The notes beneath the pieces were generated by a model that saw nothing but the letters and a program-made list of their open reading frames with translations, made no database searches and was not told the origin of the DNA. The translations under genes and the position numbers were made by a program. A stretch of DNA of 38,872 nucleotides from Bacteroidota bacterium (GTDB taxonomy: Bacteria; Bacteroidota; Bacteroidia; Palsa-965): assembly GCA_006218065.1 (NCBI GenBank), contig VBWE01000047.1, forward strand, positions 1 to 38,872. The letters run 5' to 3'. Below, piece after piece: positions 22,381 through 31,110 of this stretch; position 1 is the first letter of the stretch, and every line of letters begins with the position of its first letter.

Positions 22381-23844
22381 ATCATTAAATAATTTCCGCA
22401 ACTCCCCTTTCATCGTTTTTCCCATCGCGTTGCGCGGAAGCGTTTCAACCGATTTCAGCAGGGTCGGAATTTTATACGGGGCGAGTTCCTGTTTAGCAAA
22501 GTTTTTCAATTCGTCCAGCGTAACGGACCGGTCTTTTTTTGTGACGATGACAGCGGTTACACGTTCGCCCCAGGTTTCATCGGGCAGGCCGATCACGGCG
22601 CATTCGGCAATGGCAGCATGTTTCAGCAAAACGTCCTCTATTTCGATGGCAGAAACTTTATAACCGCCGGTTTTGATAATATCCGTGCCCAGACGACCGG
22701 CTATTTTGAAATATCCTTTTTCGATGCACACCATATCGCCGGTGCGGAACCAGGAAACTCCGTTTTCCCCGGCGGTAAAACTTTTTTCCGTTGCTGCCGG
22801 GTTGCTCCAGTAAGCGCGGAAAACGGCCGGACCGGCGACCTGCAATTCGCCTGCGCATCCTTCCGCAGTAATGTCGCGATCCTGTTCATCCACCACGCGC
22901 ACACGCACCGTCGGTAAAGGCAAACCCACAAAGCCCGGCCTGCGCTCGCCCCGCAGCGGGTTCGATAAAGCCATCCCGATTTCCGTCATGCCGTAACGTT
23001 CGAGCAGGATATGCCCGCTGATCATTTTCCATTTTTCGAGCACCGGAACAGGCAAAGCCGCCGAACCGGAAACCACCAGGCGCAATTTTCCGCAGGCCGA
23101 CGACCAGCGCTTTTTCGTCGCATCATCCGCTTCCTCCCATTTCGAAATCAGTTTGGCGTAAATGGTCGGCACGGCCATGAATATGGTGTAATCGCCGGTT
23201 TCCAGCCGGTTCCAGGTTTCCGCCGCATCAAAAGACGGGAGCATATCGCAGCGCGCGCCGGCTGCAAGCGAACAAAAAAGTTTATTTACGATGCCGTGCG
23301 TATGGTGCAGCGGCAGGAAATGTAAAATCCGGTCCTGCGCAGTCCATGCCCAGGCCTGCAGCAGGCAATCGATCTGCGCGCGGATGCTGCGATGCGTGTG
23401 CACGGCTCCTTTCGGTTTTCCCGTGGTCCCGCTGGTGTACAGGATCATCGCGTCGCTTTCCGGTTCAGGCGCTGCGTTTCCCGGTTCCGTTCTGCCCTCC
23501 GGAAGTTCCGACACCATAGCGGAAACGGAATGCGGCAAAAGTGCGGACATGTTTTCCTGGACAAGTACAACGGAAACTTCGCTGTCGCGGATCACATGCT
23601 CCAGCTCCGCAGCGGGATGCGCCGGGCACAGCGGGACACAGGCCGCACCGCTTTGCCATATCCCGGTCATACCGGCGACGTAAGGCAGACCGGGCGGAGC
23701 CAGCAAAGCGATACGCTGCCCGCGCCGGTCGCCGAGCAGGCGGGATACAGCGCCGCCCGCTTCCAGCAAATCGCGGCCGGTGTATTCGCCGGCACTGTCG
23801 CGCAACAGGATTTTATCGCCGTGTGCAGAAATCAGATCAAGCAT
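22372..23844 (-). CDS. AMP-forming acyl-CoA synthetase, ACSF3/malonyl-CoA synthetase-like
   Basis: A member of the ANL superfamily, which activates a carboxylic acid with ATP to an acyl-adenylate and then forms the CoA thioester. Visible motifs: ILYTSGTTGKPKGAVHTHRS (ATP/P-loop), FLPLHHTHGIVNKLFCSLAA, FMAVPTIYAKLISKWEE, VVSGSAALPVPVLEKWK, LLERYGMTEIGMALSNPLRG, WFRTGDM, and a C-terminal region ending PRNAMGKTMKGELR with the catalytic Lys. The HHTHGIVN and GMTEIGMALSNP segments are most like ACSF3/MatB malonyl- or methylmalonyl-CoA synthetases; substrate is inferred only. I chose ATG 23844 (MLDLISAHGDK, 490 aa) over ATG 23883 because a near -7 box (TACTTTTC, complement of 23856-23863) lies between them. 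The C-terminal NDPI and stop come from repeat B. Confidence 0.9.
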   Translation of the reverse strand: MLDLISAHGDKILLRDSAGEYTGRDLLEAGGAVSRLLGDRRGQRIALLAPPGLPYVAGMTGIWQSGAACVPLCPAHPAAELEHVIRDSEVSVVLVQENMSALLPHSVSAMVSELPEGRTEPGNAAPEPESDAMILYTSGTTGKPKGAVHTHRSIRAQIDCLLQAWAWTAQDRILHFLPLHHTHGIVNKLFCSLAAGARCDMLPSFDAAETWNRLETGDYTIFMAVPTIYAKLISKWEEADDATKKRWSSACGKLRLVVSGSAALPVPVLEKWKMISGHILLERYGMTEIGMALSNPLRGERRPGFVGLPLPTVRVRVVDEQDRDITAEGCAGELQVAGPAVFRAYWSNPAATEKSFTAGENGVSWFRTGDMVCIEKGYFKIAGRLGTDIIKTGGYKVSAIEIEDVLLKHAAIAECAVIGLPDETWGERVTAVIVTKKDRSVTLDELKNFAKQELAPYKIPTLLKSVETLPRNAMGKTMKGELRKLFNDPI

Positions 23845-23921
23845 AGCATCGCTGCGAAAAGTACAAAAGAAAAACCGCCTCATTTTTTCAAATAAGACGG
23901 TTCATATTTTATATAACACCA

Positions 23922-24422
23922 TCAGGGTTTTTCACCCGATTCTTCTTCTCCTTCTTTTTTCTTATTGCTTTTCGGTTTCTTTCCGCCCTTTTCACCGCCC
24001 ACGTAGTCGTAGTGTTTTTTCACTTTTCCTTTTTTGTCGAGCAGTTCCAGCGAGCCTTCGATTCCGTATCCGTCAATGATACCGGTCATTTTCACTTCCT
24101 GGCCTTCTTTGTCGTTGGCCGTGGCTTCGAATTCGATGTAGATCGTTTCCGTTCCTTCATACGTATAAACCGAATCGATCGTCAGTTCGTATTTGATCTG
24201 CCCGAAACCGAAAGGATCGGTCAGCGTTTTGCATTTCACCTTCCCGCTCCGGAATTCGATTTCGTCCTGCGCAGGTTTTCCCGATTTGCCTTTTTTGGCT
24301 TCGGTCATCGTAACCTTGAAAGTTTTGTTATTCAGGGCGTCCTTGGTTTTCTGGGCCATCAGCCCCGTCGTGGTCAGCAGGAAGCATGCGATCAACAGCA
24401 CATGGAGTCTCGTTCTCATCAT
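23922..24422 (-). CDS. Small secreted protein of unknown function
   Basis: A 166-aa protein from the paired ATGs at 24422/24419 (MMRTRLHVLLIACFLLTTTG...MAQ), a clear signal peptide. The mature part has a beta-rich domain (TFKVTMTEAKKGKSGKPAQD, KYELTIDSVYTYEGTETIYI, GIIDGYGIEGSLELLDKKG) and an intrinsically disordered Lys/Glu/Gly tail (KKPKSNKKKEGEEE). I do not recognise the family; the single-sheet look could suit a lipocalin-like or lipid-binding periplasmic protein, which is a guess. A perfect -7 box upstream (24445-24452) supports an independent transcript and excludes a start farther upstream. It lies divergently from rarA. Confidence 0.8.
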   Translation of the reverse strand: MMRTRLHVLLIACFLLTTTGLMAQKTKDALNNKTFKVTMTEAKKGKSGKPAQDEIEFRSGKVKCKTLTDPFGFGQIKYELTIDSVYTYEGTETIYIEFEATANDKEGQEVKMTGIIDGYGIEGSLELLDKKGKVKKHYDYVGGEKGGKKPKSNKKKEGEEESGEKP

Positions 24423-24444
24423 TTCTTTGGAGATGTTTGTTTCA

Positions 24445-24452
24445 CAAATATA
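24445..24452 (-). promoter_or_regulatory. Putative -7 box TATATTTG for the small secreted protein
   Basis: A perfect TAnnTTTG match on the minus strand, 22 bases before the ATG at 24422, predicting a leader of about 15 nt. Confidence 0.55.
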
Positions 24453-24562
24453 ATCGGATTTACACAAAAACCGAGCCGTGATTAAAAAGGCAAAAAGCAA
24501 AAAACAAAAGGCAATCTCAAAGGGCAAAAAGCAGTTTAACTATCCCTGGTACCGGGGTCTCT

Positions 24563-24593
24563 GCTGGTCGAAGTCTCCAAGGCTTCGACCAGC
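24563..24593. repeat. Short palindrome upstream of rarA
   Basis: gctggtcgaag (24563-24573) and cttcgaccagc (24583-24593) are a perfect 11-bp inverted repeat around tctccaagg. The GGTC...TCTCC...CGACC pattern resembles the core inside the palindrome at 17171-17281. The preceding stretch (24480-24540) holds a repeated ggcaaaaagca word and no gene. Confidence 0.7.
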
Positions 24594-24624
24594 GAAGTCT
24601 GTTTAACCATTATCTTTACGGGTG

Positions 24625-25899
24625 ATGTACACGCCTATTCCCCTTGCCGAACGGCTTCGCCCCGCTTCGCTCGATGATTATATCGGGCAGAAACATCTTG
24701 TGGGAGAAGGCGCGATCCTGCGCAAAGCCATCGACACGGGTGCATTGCCTTCGATGATTTTCTGGGGACCTCCGGGCGTAGGCAAAACAACGCTGGCCAA
24801 TATCATCGCGCACCAGCTGAAACGGCCTTTTTACGGGCTGAGCGCCATCAACTCGGGCGTGAAAGATATCCGCGACGTGATTGAGAAAGCGAAAAGCCAG
24901 GCTTTTTTCGGAACGAATATGCCCGTGCTGTTTATCGACGAGATCCACCGCTTCAGCAAAGCCCAGCAGGATTCGCTGCTCGGCGCGGTTGAAAAAGGCC
25001 AGGTAACGCTGATCGGCGCAACTACCGAAAACCCGTCTTTCGAAGTCATCTCCGCCCTGCTCTCGCGCTGCCAGGTGTATGTGCTCAAAGGGCTCGAGGA
25101 AAGTGATCTTGCCGACCTGCTCGAAACCGCCTGCCGGAAAGACGATGAACTGAAAAAGAAAAAAATCACGATCCGTGAAAACGAAGCGCTGATCCGTTTG
25201 TCGGGCGGCGATGCGCGGAAACTGCTGAACGCGTTCGAACTGGTGATCAATGCCATCGGCGGCGACGAAATCGAGATCACGAACGAAGCTGTGCTGAAGC
25301 ATATCCAGCAAAACATGGCGCTGTACGACAAAGCCGGCGAACAACATTACGATATCATTTCCGCGTTTATCAAAAGTATCCGCGGCAGCGACCCGAACGC
25401 CGGCGTTTATTGGCTGGCCCGCATGCTCGAAGGCGGCGAAGATCCGCTGTTCATCGCCCGGCGGCTGGTTATCCTCGCTTCCGAAGATATCGGCAACGCG
25501 AATCCCACCGCGCTCGTGCTGGCGTCCAATTGCTTCCAGGCAGTGAATATGATCGGCTTGCCGGAAGGCAGGATTATTTTATCGCAGTGTGTAACGTATC
25601 TCGCTGCTTCGCCCAAAAGCAATGCCGCCTACATGGCCATCAACCAGGCTTCGGAACTGGTGCAGCGCACGGGCGACCTTTCCGTTCCGCTGCATATCCG
25701 AAACGCCCCTACCCGGCTGATGAACGAAATGGGATACGGCAAGGATTACCGCTACAGCCATGATCATTCGGGAAATTTTGCGGAATATCTGCCCGAAGGA
25801 CTCAGCGGAACAAAACTCTATGATCCGGGATTGAACGCGCGGGAAAAGGAATTGCGCGATTATTTGAGGAAATGCTGGGGGGATAAGTATCAATACTAA
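24625..25899 (+). CDS. rarA: Replication-associated recombination protein RarA (MgsA/WRNIP1 family AAA+ ATPase)
   Basis: A 424-aa clamp-loader-like AAA+ ATPase that acts at stalled replication forks and binds SSB and DNA ends. Walker [10 protein letters not shown] is at residues 48-56, Walker [10 protein letters not shown] at 102-110, sensor 1 [11 protein letters not shown] follows, and [14 protein letters not shown] is the sensor 2 region. The C-terminal tetramerisation domain contains [51 protein letters not shown] and the family end-piece. Length is normal. ATG 24625 is chosen; GTG 24622 directly before it is equally open. A near -7 box (TATCTTTA, 24611-24618) leaves almost no leader. A strong palindrome follows the stop. 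Confidence 0.96.
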   Translation: MYTPIPLAERLRPASLDDYIGQKHLVGEGAILRKAIDTGALPSMIFWGPPGVGKTTLANIIAHQLKRPFYGLSAINSGVKDIRDVIEKAKSQAFFGTNMPVLFIDEIHRFSKAQQDSLLGAVEKGQVTLIGATTENPSFEVISALLSRCQVYVLKGLEESDLADLLETACRKDDELKKKKITIRENEALIRLSGGDARKLLNAFELVINAIGGDEIEITNEAVLKHIQQNMALYDKAGEQHYDIISAFIKSIRGSDPNAGVYWLARMLEGGEDPLFIARRLVILASEDIGNANPTALVLASNCFQAVNMIGLPEGRIILSQCVTYLAASPKSNAAYMAINQASELVQRTGDLSVPLHIRNAPTRLMNEMGYGKDYRYSHDHSGNFAEYLPEGLSGTKLYDPGLNAREKELRDYLRKCWGDKYQY

Positions 25900-25917
25900 A
25901 AAAAGAGTCTCTTTTCC

Positions 25918-26032
25918 AGCAGCAGCGGCAGTCGGCAGCAGCAGTATTTGTATTACAGCAATGCTCTTGGAAAATCCGGACAACCTGCGAAGCGCATTTC
26001 GTTGACTGCTGCTGCCGACTGCCGCTGCTGCT
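25918..26032. repeat. Palindromic element with perfect 28-bp arms at a convergent junction
   Basis: The left arm 25918-25945 (agcagcagcggcagtcggca...) and right arm 26005-26032 (...tgccgactgccgctgctgct) are exact reverse complements around a 59-base centre that contains tgcgaagcgca. It lies between the convergent rarA and the small membrane-protein gene. The whole gap 25900-26102 holds no gene. It may terminate transcription in both directions; there is no clear U-tract. Confidence 0.88.
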
Positions 26033-26102
26033 CAATGGAAGACTATTCCGACGTAAAAAAATACTTTCCTGGAAAAGGGATTCCGGAGGAATTTTAAAGG
26101 AA

Positions 26103-26552
26103 CTACTCCTCGTCCTCAAACGTCATGCGTTCCGGCAAAGGTTCGTAAACGTACATATACACAAGACCAACCACAACACCGCCGATCGTTTGTTCGATGA
26201 TCTGCCACACCAGGTCGAGCGCCAGGTACTGCACGCTGGCATTCCGGCTGTACGTGATTCCTACAACGACCACGATCATAAACATAAGCACCCCGGCAAG
26301 CGCGCCGGCAAGGGGACCACGGACCATCGGGTGTTTCGAAATACGGTCGAGTTGTACGAGCAGGAAAGCACGGCAAACAAGGAGGCTGATGAACAGGTAA
26401 ACAACGGAAGCCGCAGCCAGGAAAATGCCCTGCGAAACGTTCATCATGCTGTAATCATTCAGGAAAAGCCCATGCCAGCAATAGGAAAGGCCGTACATCA
26501 CGAGTGAACTCGCGATAAGGGAAACCCAGAAACGTTTACCGTACTTATTCAT
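26103..26552 (-). CDS. Small polytopic membrane protein of unknown function
   Basis: A 149-aa protein from ATG 26552 (MNKYGKRFWVSLIASSLVMY) with about four hydrophobic helices (residues roughly 9-28, 38-58, 82-102 and 115-137) and an acidic cytoplasmic tail (LPERMTFEDEE). Gly/Ala-rich helices (GPLAGALAGVLMFMIVVVVG, IGGVVVGLVYMYVY) suggest tight packing. I do not recognise a named family. An upstream TTG (26567) is rejected because it falls within the -7 box at 26565-26572. The gene is divergent from the lipoprotein cluster and convergent with rarA. Confidence 0.78.
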   Translation of the reverse strand: MNKYGKRFWVSLIASSLVMYGLSYCWHGLFLNDYSMMNVSQGIFLAAASVVYLFISLLVCRAFLLVQLDRISKHPMVRGPLAGALAGVLMFMIVVVVGITYSRNASVQYLALDLVWQIIEQTIGGVVVGLVYMYVYEPLPERMTFEDEE

Positions 26553-26564
26553 GGTTGTACGGGG

Positions 26565-26572
26565 CAAATTTA
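26565..26572 (-). promoter_or_regulatory. Putative -7 box TAAATTTG for the small membrane protein
   Basis: A perfect TAnnTTTG match on the minus strand, 12 bases before the ATG at 26552. It implies a leader of only a few nucleotides and rules out the in-frame TTG at 26567 as a start. Confidence 0.5.
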
Positions 26573-26687
26573 CGAAAAGTCGGGGGAAAAGGTTTCCTTT
26601 TCATTCTGAACGGGTAAGATTAATCCGGTTTTGCCAGAAAGAAAACATTCATTATTGCTACATTTACTTCGGATCAAATACCTATTT

Positions 26688-28313
26688 GTGAGAAAACTAT
26701 TGATTATCAGTTCTGCTGTCCTGGTGCTCGGTTCCGGGTCCTGCCGGAAAGAAGGCGCTCCCTTTTGGGATACCGGGGTGATGGCTCCCCTGGCACATAC
26801 CACCCTTACCGTGGATAACCTGGTTCCCGACAGCCTGCAGCAGGTGAACGGCGATCAGTCGGTGACTATCGTGTACTCGAACGATTTTTTCAACTTCACG
26901 AGCGATTCGCTTTATACTATCCCGGACACCACGCTGACGAATTCTTATAACTGGCCTTTCGGATCGCTCACCGTTACGCCGGGCACGCAGCTTACACCGA
27001 ATAATAACGTTCAGCAAACCACCTATGCCATAAGCGGTATCGACCTGGTGTATGTGCTGCTGCGGCAGGGCGACATGAACCTGCAGATGAAAAACGATAT
27101 CCGCCAGCCGATCCAGCTTACTTACCGCATTCCCTGTGCAAAAAAGAACGGTGTTCCTTTCGATACTACCTTTTACGTACCGGCTGCACCGGATTCGCTC
27201 AACGCTACGTATCTCAATGCGTACGTTGACCTGAGCGGTTACGATATTACGATGACCGGCGTGGCCGGAGACCGCGTAAATACCATTGTTACGGAGTTTA
27301 TCGCGGTGATCGACCCGGCGGCCAGCGGTCCGACAACGATCTACCAGCCGGACAGCGTTTCGGTGATCAATACGTTTTCGGGAATCGAGCCGTATTACGT
27401 GCGCGGGTATTTCGGAAACAATACGATCGACATGGGGCCGGACGAATCGGACTTTGAGTTTTTCAGGAAGATCACTTCCGGGAATTTATCCCTCGAAAGC
27501 CTGCAGATGAATATCGAGCTGGAAAACTATATCGGGATGGATGCGCGCCTGTACATCAACGATATTTACTCGCGCAATACGCGTACCGGGAACACGGTCA
27601 ATCTTACCGCGCCCATCATCGGCCAGGCGATCAACTTCAACCGGGCTGTAACGGCCGGGGGCTGGCTTCCGATCACACCGTACGTGTACACGTACACGCT
27701 CGACAATTCCAATTCGAACGCCAAACAGCTGGTGGAAAACATGCCCGACAAGCTCGGTTACGATATGCGCATCATCACCAACCCGCTCGGCAACGTTTCG
27801 GGAAGTAATGATTTCTTTTTTGTGGACTACCCGCTCAAGGCGCGGCTCAACCTGGAAATGCCGTTGTCCTTCATCGCTTCGGCACTGACTTTTACAGATA
27901 CCGTGCAATCCGATTTTTCCGGCCTTTCGGATAAGGAAAAAATCCTGAGCGGAACGATTAATGTGCATGCCGATAACGGCCTGCCGTTTTCCACGGGACT
28001 GCAGGTGTATTTCCTGGATCCCGCAGGATTCATCACGGATTCGGTTGTAGCTGCGCCCAACAGCATCGCCTCCGCGCCGGTAAGCATCGCCTCCACGTCT
28101 CCGCTCAATACCTGGAAAGCGAACGGCAGCACCAAAAGCACCGTGCGCATACCGCTCGATGAAACCAAAATGCAGAAATTCCTGTCCAGCGAACGCCTGC
28201 TGATCCGCGCCGTTTTCAATACCGCGCAGGGACCTTATCACACCAAAGTTTACAACACCGACAAACTCGACATCCGCGTAACCGCCGACATCAATTACCG
28301 CGTGGAGTTCTGA
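26688..28313 (+). CDS. Lipoprotein of unknown function, first gene of an envelope cluster
   Basis: A 541-aa protein from GTG 26688, giving a compact lipoprotein signal (VRKLLIISSAVLVLGSGSC, Cys at residue 19). A TTG at 26631 in the same frame would add 19 residues before the signal and is rejected. The mature protein is beta-rich with many Thr/Asn/Asp and repeated Ig- or jelly-roll-like strands (TVDNLVPDSLQQVNGDQSVT, LQMNIELENYIGMDARLYIN, KILSGTINVHADNGLPFSTG). No catalytic motif was recognised. It starts a run of four genes with gaps of 7, 11 and 7 bases, the second encoding an outer-membrane-type protein, so it is probably an outer-membrane-anchored partner of that protein. Confidence 0.85.
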   Translation: MRKLLIISSAVLVLGSGSCRKEGAPFWDTGVMAPLAHTTLTVDNLVPDSLQQVNGDQSVTIVYSNDFFNFTSDSLYTIPDTTLTNSYNWPFGSLTVTPGTQLTPNNNVQQTTYAISGIDLVYVLLRQGDMNLQMKNDIRQPIQLTYRIPCAKKNGVPFDTTFYVPAAPDSLNATYLNAYVDLSGYDITMTGVAGDRVNTIVTEFIAVIDPAASGPTTIYQPDSVSVINTFSGIEPYYVRGYFGNNTIDMGPDESDFEFFRKITSGNLSLESLQMNIELENYIGMDARLYINDIYSRNTRTGNTVNLTAPIIGQAINFNRAVTAGGWLPITPYVYTYTLDNSNSNAKQLVENMPDKLGYDMRIITNPLGNVSGSNDFFFVDYPLKARLNLEMPLSFIASALTFTDTVQSDFSGLSDKEKILSGTINVHADNGLPFSTGLQVYFLDPAGFITDSVVAAPNSIASAPVSIASTSPLNTWKANGSTKSTVRIPLDETKMQKFLSSERLLIRAVFNTAQGPYHTKVYNTDKLDIRVTADINYRVEF

Positions 28314-28320
28314 AAAAATT

Positions 28321-29604
28321 ATGCGAACCTTTTTAGCCACTTTTTTAATCACGGCATCTGCCCTGTCCCTGCACGGGCAGCAGATTTTTCCGCCCGATTA
28401 CCATCCGCTGCAAAGCGATGACAGTTCCCGTTTCGAAATCACCGCTTTCGGCGGTTATTCCGCGGCTTCGGATGCGATAACCAATGCATTCATGCGCAAA
28501 CTTTACCTCGGCGGATATATCGACACCACGCTGAAGGAAAACGTGTATGACCGCCTGCGCAAAGACAACCGTTTCGGTCTCGACGATGAAGCGGGTATTT
28601 ATTTCCGCTGGACCTGCCCGAAGCAGCCGGACTGGTCGTACTTCGCTTCCCTTCGCAGCCGGCAGCATGCCGACGGATTTTTTACCGGCGACGGTTTCCG
28701 TTTTGCATTTTCGGGCAACCGGCCTTTTGCGGGAAAAACGATCGACGCTTCTTCCACGAACTTCCGGATGTTCAGCTGGAAACAGGTACAGGGCGGAGCA
28801 GCCTACACGCGAAAGACCGGGAATAACGGCACGGTCAGGCTTTTCGGAGCTTTATCGGCATACGCGGGCTCCTCGCTGCTCGAAGTCGATCTCGACCGCG
28901 CTTCCCTGTTCACCGACAGTCTCGCATTTTTCCTGGATGCCGATGCGGCCTATTCCATCAGGCAAAGCGATACCGCGGTAACCGGGTTCGGAGCGATGAA
29001 CGGAGCAGGCGGCGGTATCGATCTCGGTATTCACGTAGTCATTCCCGCAGGCGATCACGATACGGTGAACAAACTTTTTTACTCGCTCAGCCTGCACGAT
29101 ATCGGCTGGATGCACTGGAACACGAATACGCTGAACAGGTCGGCCGATACCAGTTTCCATTTCGAAGGCTACGCGCTCAACCTCGACGACCTGGCGGATT
29201 CGACCATCAACGGGTTTACCGTCGATACGCTGAAAACGGTGAACGAGAAAAAAGCATACACACATATTCTTCCCTGGTGGATCAATTCCGAATACGGGTA
29301 CAGTTACCGCGGCAATTTGCAGAAAGGCAGTATGAGCACCTCGCTGGGCATCCGCTTCCGCAACAACGGCAATATGCTTCCTGATTTTTACCTGAAGCAA
29401 TCCGTGGACTTCGGCAACCGGTGGAAAATTTCACTGGATGCCGGCTATGGCGGATACTGCCGTTTTCATGCAGGTCTCGACGTGCAGGGCGTTTTTGCGG
29501 GGGGCTGGCTGGTTCGCATCGGCAGCAACAATATTGCGGGATACCTCGTACCGGATAAAACAACCGCGCAGGGCGCATACCTGGCCCTCGGTAAAAGATT
29601 CTGA
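28321..29604 (+). CDS. Predicted outer-membrane protein, possibly DUF5723-like
   Basis: A 427-aa protein with a signal peptide (MRTFLATFLITASALSLHGQ). The remainder has alternating aromatic/polar strands (FRFAFSGNRPFAG, FRMFSWKQVQGGAAYTRK, INSEYGYSYRGNLQKGSMST, WKISLDAGYGGYCRFHAGLD) and ends in a basic-aromatic residue pair (ALGKRF), a terminal Phe typical of outer-membrane barrels. The overall style resembles the DUF5723 family of Bacteroidota, but I could not verify this. It starts seven bases after the lipoprotein gene, which supports a shared function, perhaps a barrel with an attached lipoprotein. Confidence 0.82.
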   Translation: MRTFLATFLITASALSLHGQQIFPPDYHPLQSDDSSRFEITAFGGYSAASDAITNAFMRKLYLGGYIDTTLKENVYDRLRKDNRFGLDDEAGIYFRWTCPKQPDWSYFASLRSRQHADGFFTGDGFRFAFSGNRPFAGKTIDASSTNFRMFSWKQVQGGAAYTRKTGNNGTVRLFGALSAYAGSSLLEVDLDRASLFTDSLAFFLDADAAYSIRQSDTAVTGFGAMNGAGGGIDLGIHVVIPAGDHDTVNKLFYSLSLHDIGWMHWNTNTLNRSADTSFHFEGYALNLDDLADSTINGFTVDTLKTVNEKKAYTHILPWWINSEYGYSYRGNLQKGSMSTSLGIRFRNNGNMLPDFYLKQSVDFGNRWKISLDAGYGGYCRFHAGLDVQGVFAGGWLVRIGSNNIAGYLVPDKTTAQGAYLALGKRF

Positions 29605-29615
29605 TTCAAAAGCGC

Positions 29616-31103
29616 ATGAAACCTATTTTCAAAATAACGGCAAGCCTCCTCCTCTTTTCCTCACCCGGGATGTTTTACGCGCAATCGCCCACCATGTTCA
29701 ACCAGGTTTACGGCGGAACAGCTTACGAATACGGGCGCTGTGTGAGGCAGACGTACGACAACGGTTACCTGCTCGTGGGTTCTACAAGCAGTGCGGGGAA
29801 CGGCCTTACGGACGGATACGTAGTAAAAACCGACAGCCTCGGCATTGCGCAGTGGACTAAATATTTCGGCGGAAACAATGTGGACTGGCTTTATTCGGTG
29901 AAAGAACTCCGCGATTCGGGCTTCGTGATGTGCGGATATTCCAACAGCTACGGCAACGGCGGATACGACGGCTGGCTCATCCGTACGGATAAAAACGGCG
30001 ATACGCTGTGGACCAAAACCATCGGTACCGACGACTGGGATTTCCTTTACTCGGTGGATACGCTGCCGAACAATAACGGGTTCGTGCTTTGCGGCGGAAC
30101 CTACGGTGCGGGAACGAACGACGAAGCGGGATACATCGTGCGCACGGACATGAACGGAAACGTGATCTGGACCAAAGCCTACGGCGGGCTGATGCAGGAT
30201 GAACTGAATGCGATCACCTACAATTCGAACAATACGATTTCGTGCGTGGGCACCGTGCGCAGCCTGGGCGATTCGCTCGGCGATATCTGGGTACTGAATT
30301 GCACCACATTCGGCGATACGCTCTGGTCGCACCGCGAGGGCCTTCCCGGGCGTGCGGACGCAGGCTACGGCATTGTCGATTTCCGGGTGCAGTACGCTAT
30401 GTTCATCTGCGGAACGATCGAATTCAGCCCCGGGAACAACGACGCGTACATCAATGAAATTTTATACACCGGTGCCGAAGCCGGCTGGGAATATAATTTC
30501 GGATCGCCCGCTTACGATGATTTCCGCGGGATGGCCGTCATGCCCGATTTCGATTATGCCGCTATCGGCACTTCATTCGGACTCGGTGCAGGATATGGTG
30601 ATTTTTACATGTTCCGTGCTTTCGCCAATTGCTATACCACGTTCGGCACCCTGCAGGAAGATGTGGGGTACTGCATTTCCTCCACGCGCGACAACGGCTC
30701 GATTGCCTGCGGATATACGCTCGGCTACAACAGCATTCTTCCGAATGCATTTCTCGTGAAAATCAGTTCGGCCTGCCAGTCCACGAACGTGGTCGGCATA
30801 CAGCAGCACCAGGCTATTTCCTATCCCGCGGCAGCGCGCGTATATCCGAACCCGCTGACCAGCCAGGGCACCGTCATGCTCAGCAGCCATGAAGGATTTG
30901 ACAAGTCCGCTTTACAGGTAAGCATTTATGATCTTGCCGGGCGGTACCTCGGGAATTACCAGGATGATGCACTGGTGCAGGTCTCGGATCATACGGCAAC
31001 CGTTGTCATTCATCGCCGTGATCTTCCTGCCGGATCCTATGTTTTCAGGGTATCGGATGAGACGCGCGTACTCGCGACAGGGAAACTGCTGATCGCGGAT
31101 TAG
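29616..31103 (+). CDS. Secreted beta-propeller-like protein with T9SS type A sorting domain
   Basis: A 495-aa protein with a signal peptide (MKPIFKITASLLLFSSPGMFYAQ). From residue about 30 to 390 it repeats a roughly 50-residue unit: GG...D, an aromatic strand, DNGYLLVGST, a Gly-rich turn, DG.(V/L).(K/R)TD, and G...WTK.(F/I)G (for example DGWLIRTDKNGDTLWTKTIG), typical of propeller-like blades in Bacteroidota cargo. The C-terminal about 85 residues are a T9SS type A tail: VYPNPLTSQGTVMLSS, VSIYDLAGRYLG, DLPAGSYVFRV and a basic-hydrophobic end. It should be exported by T9SS and attached to the surface or released. It starts 11 bases after the preceding gene. Confidence 0.92.
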   Translation: MKPIFKITASLLLFSSPGMFYAQSPTMFNQVYGGTAYEYGRCVRQTYDNGYLLVGSTSSAGNGLTDGYVVKTDSLGIAQWTKYFGGNNVDWLYSVKELRDSGFVMCGYSNSYGNGGYDGWLIRTDKNGDTLWTKTIGTDDWDFLYSVDTLPNNNGFVLCGGTYGAGTNDEAGYIVRTDMNGNVIWTKAYGGLMQDELNAITYNSNNTISCVGTVRSLGDSLGDIWVLNCTTFGDTLWSHREGLPGRADAGYGIVDFRVQYAMFICGTIEFSPGNNDAYINEILYTGAEAGWEYNFGSPAYDDFRGMAVMPDFDYAAIGTSFGLGAGYGDFYMFRAFANCYTTFGTLQEDVGYCISSTRDNGSIACGYTLGYNSILPNAFLVKISSACQSTNVVGIQQHQAISYPAAARVYPNPLTSQGTVMLSSHEGFDKSALQVSIYDLAGRYLGNYQDDALVQVSDHTATVVIHRRDLPAGSYVFRVSDETRVLATGKLLIAD

Positions 31104-31110
31104 TTCCTTT

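Noticed and set aside
27486-28352. 288-aa minus-strand frame opposite the lipoprotein gene
   Set aside because: Antisense to a gene with a clear lipoprotein signal and operon spacing.
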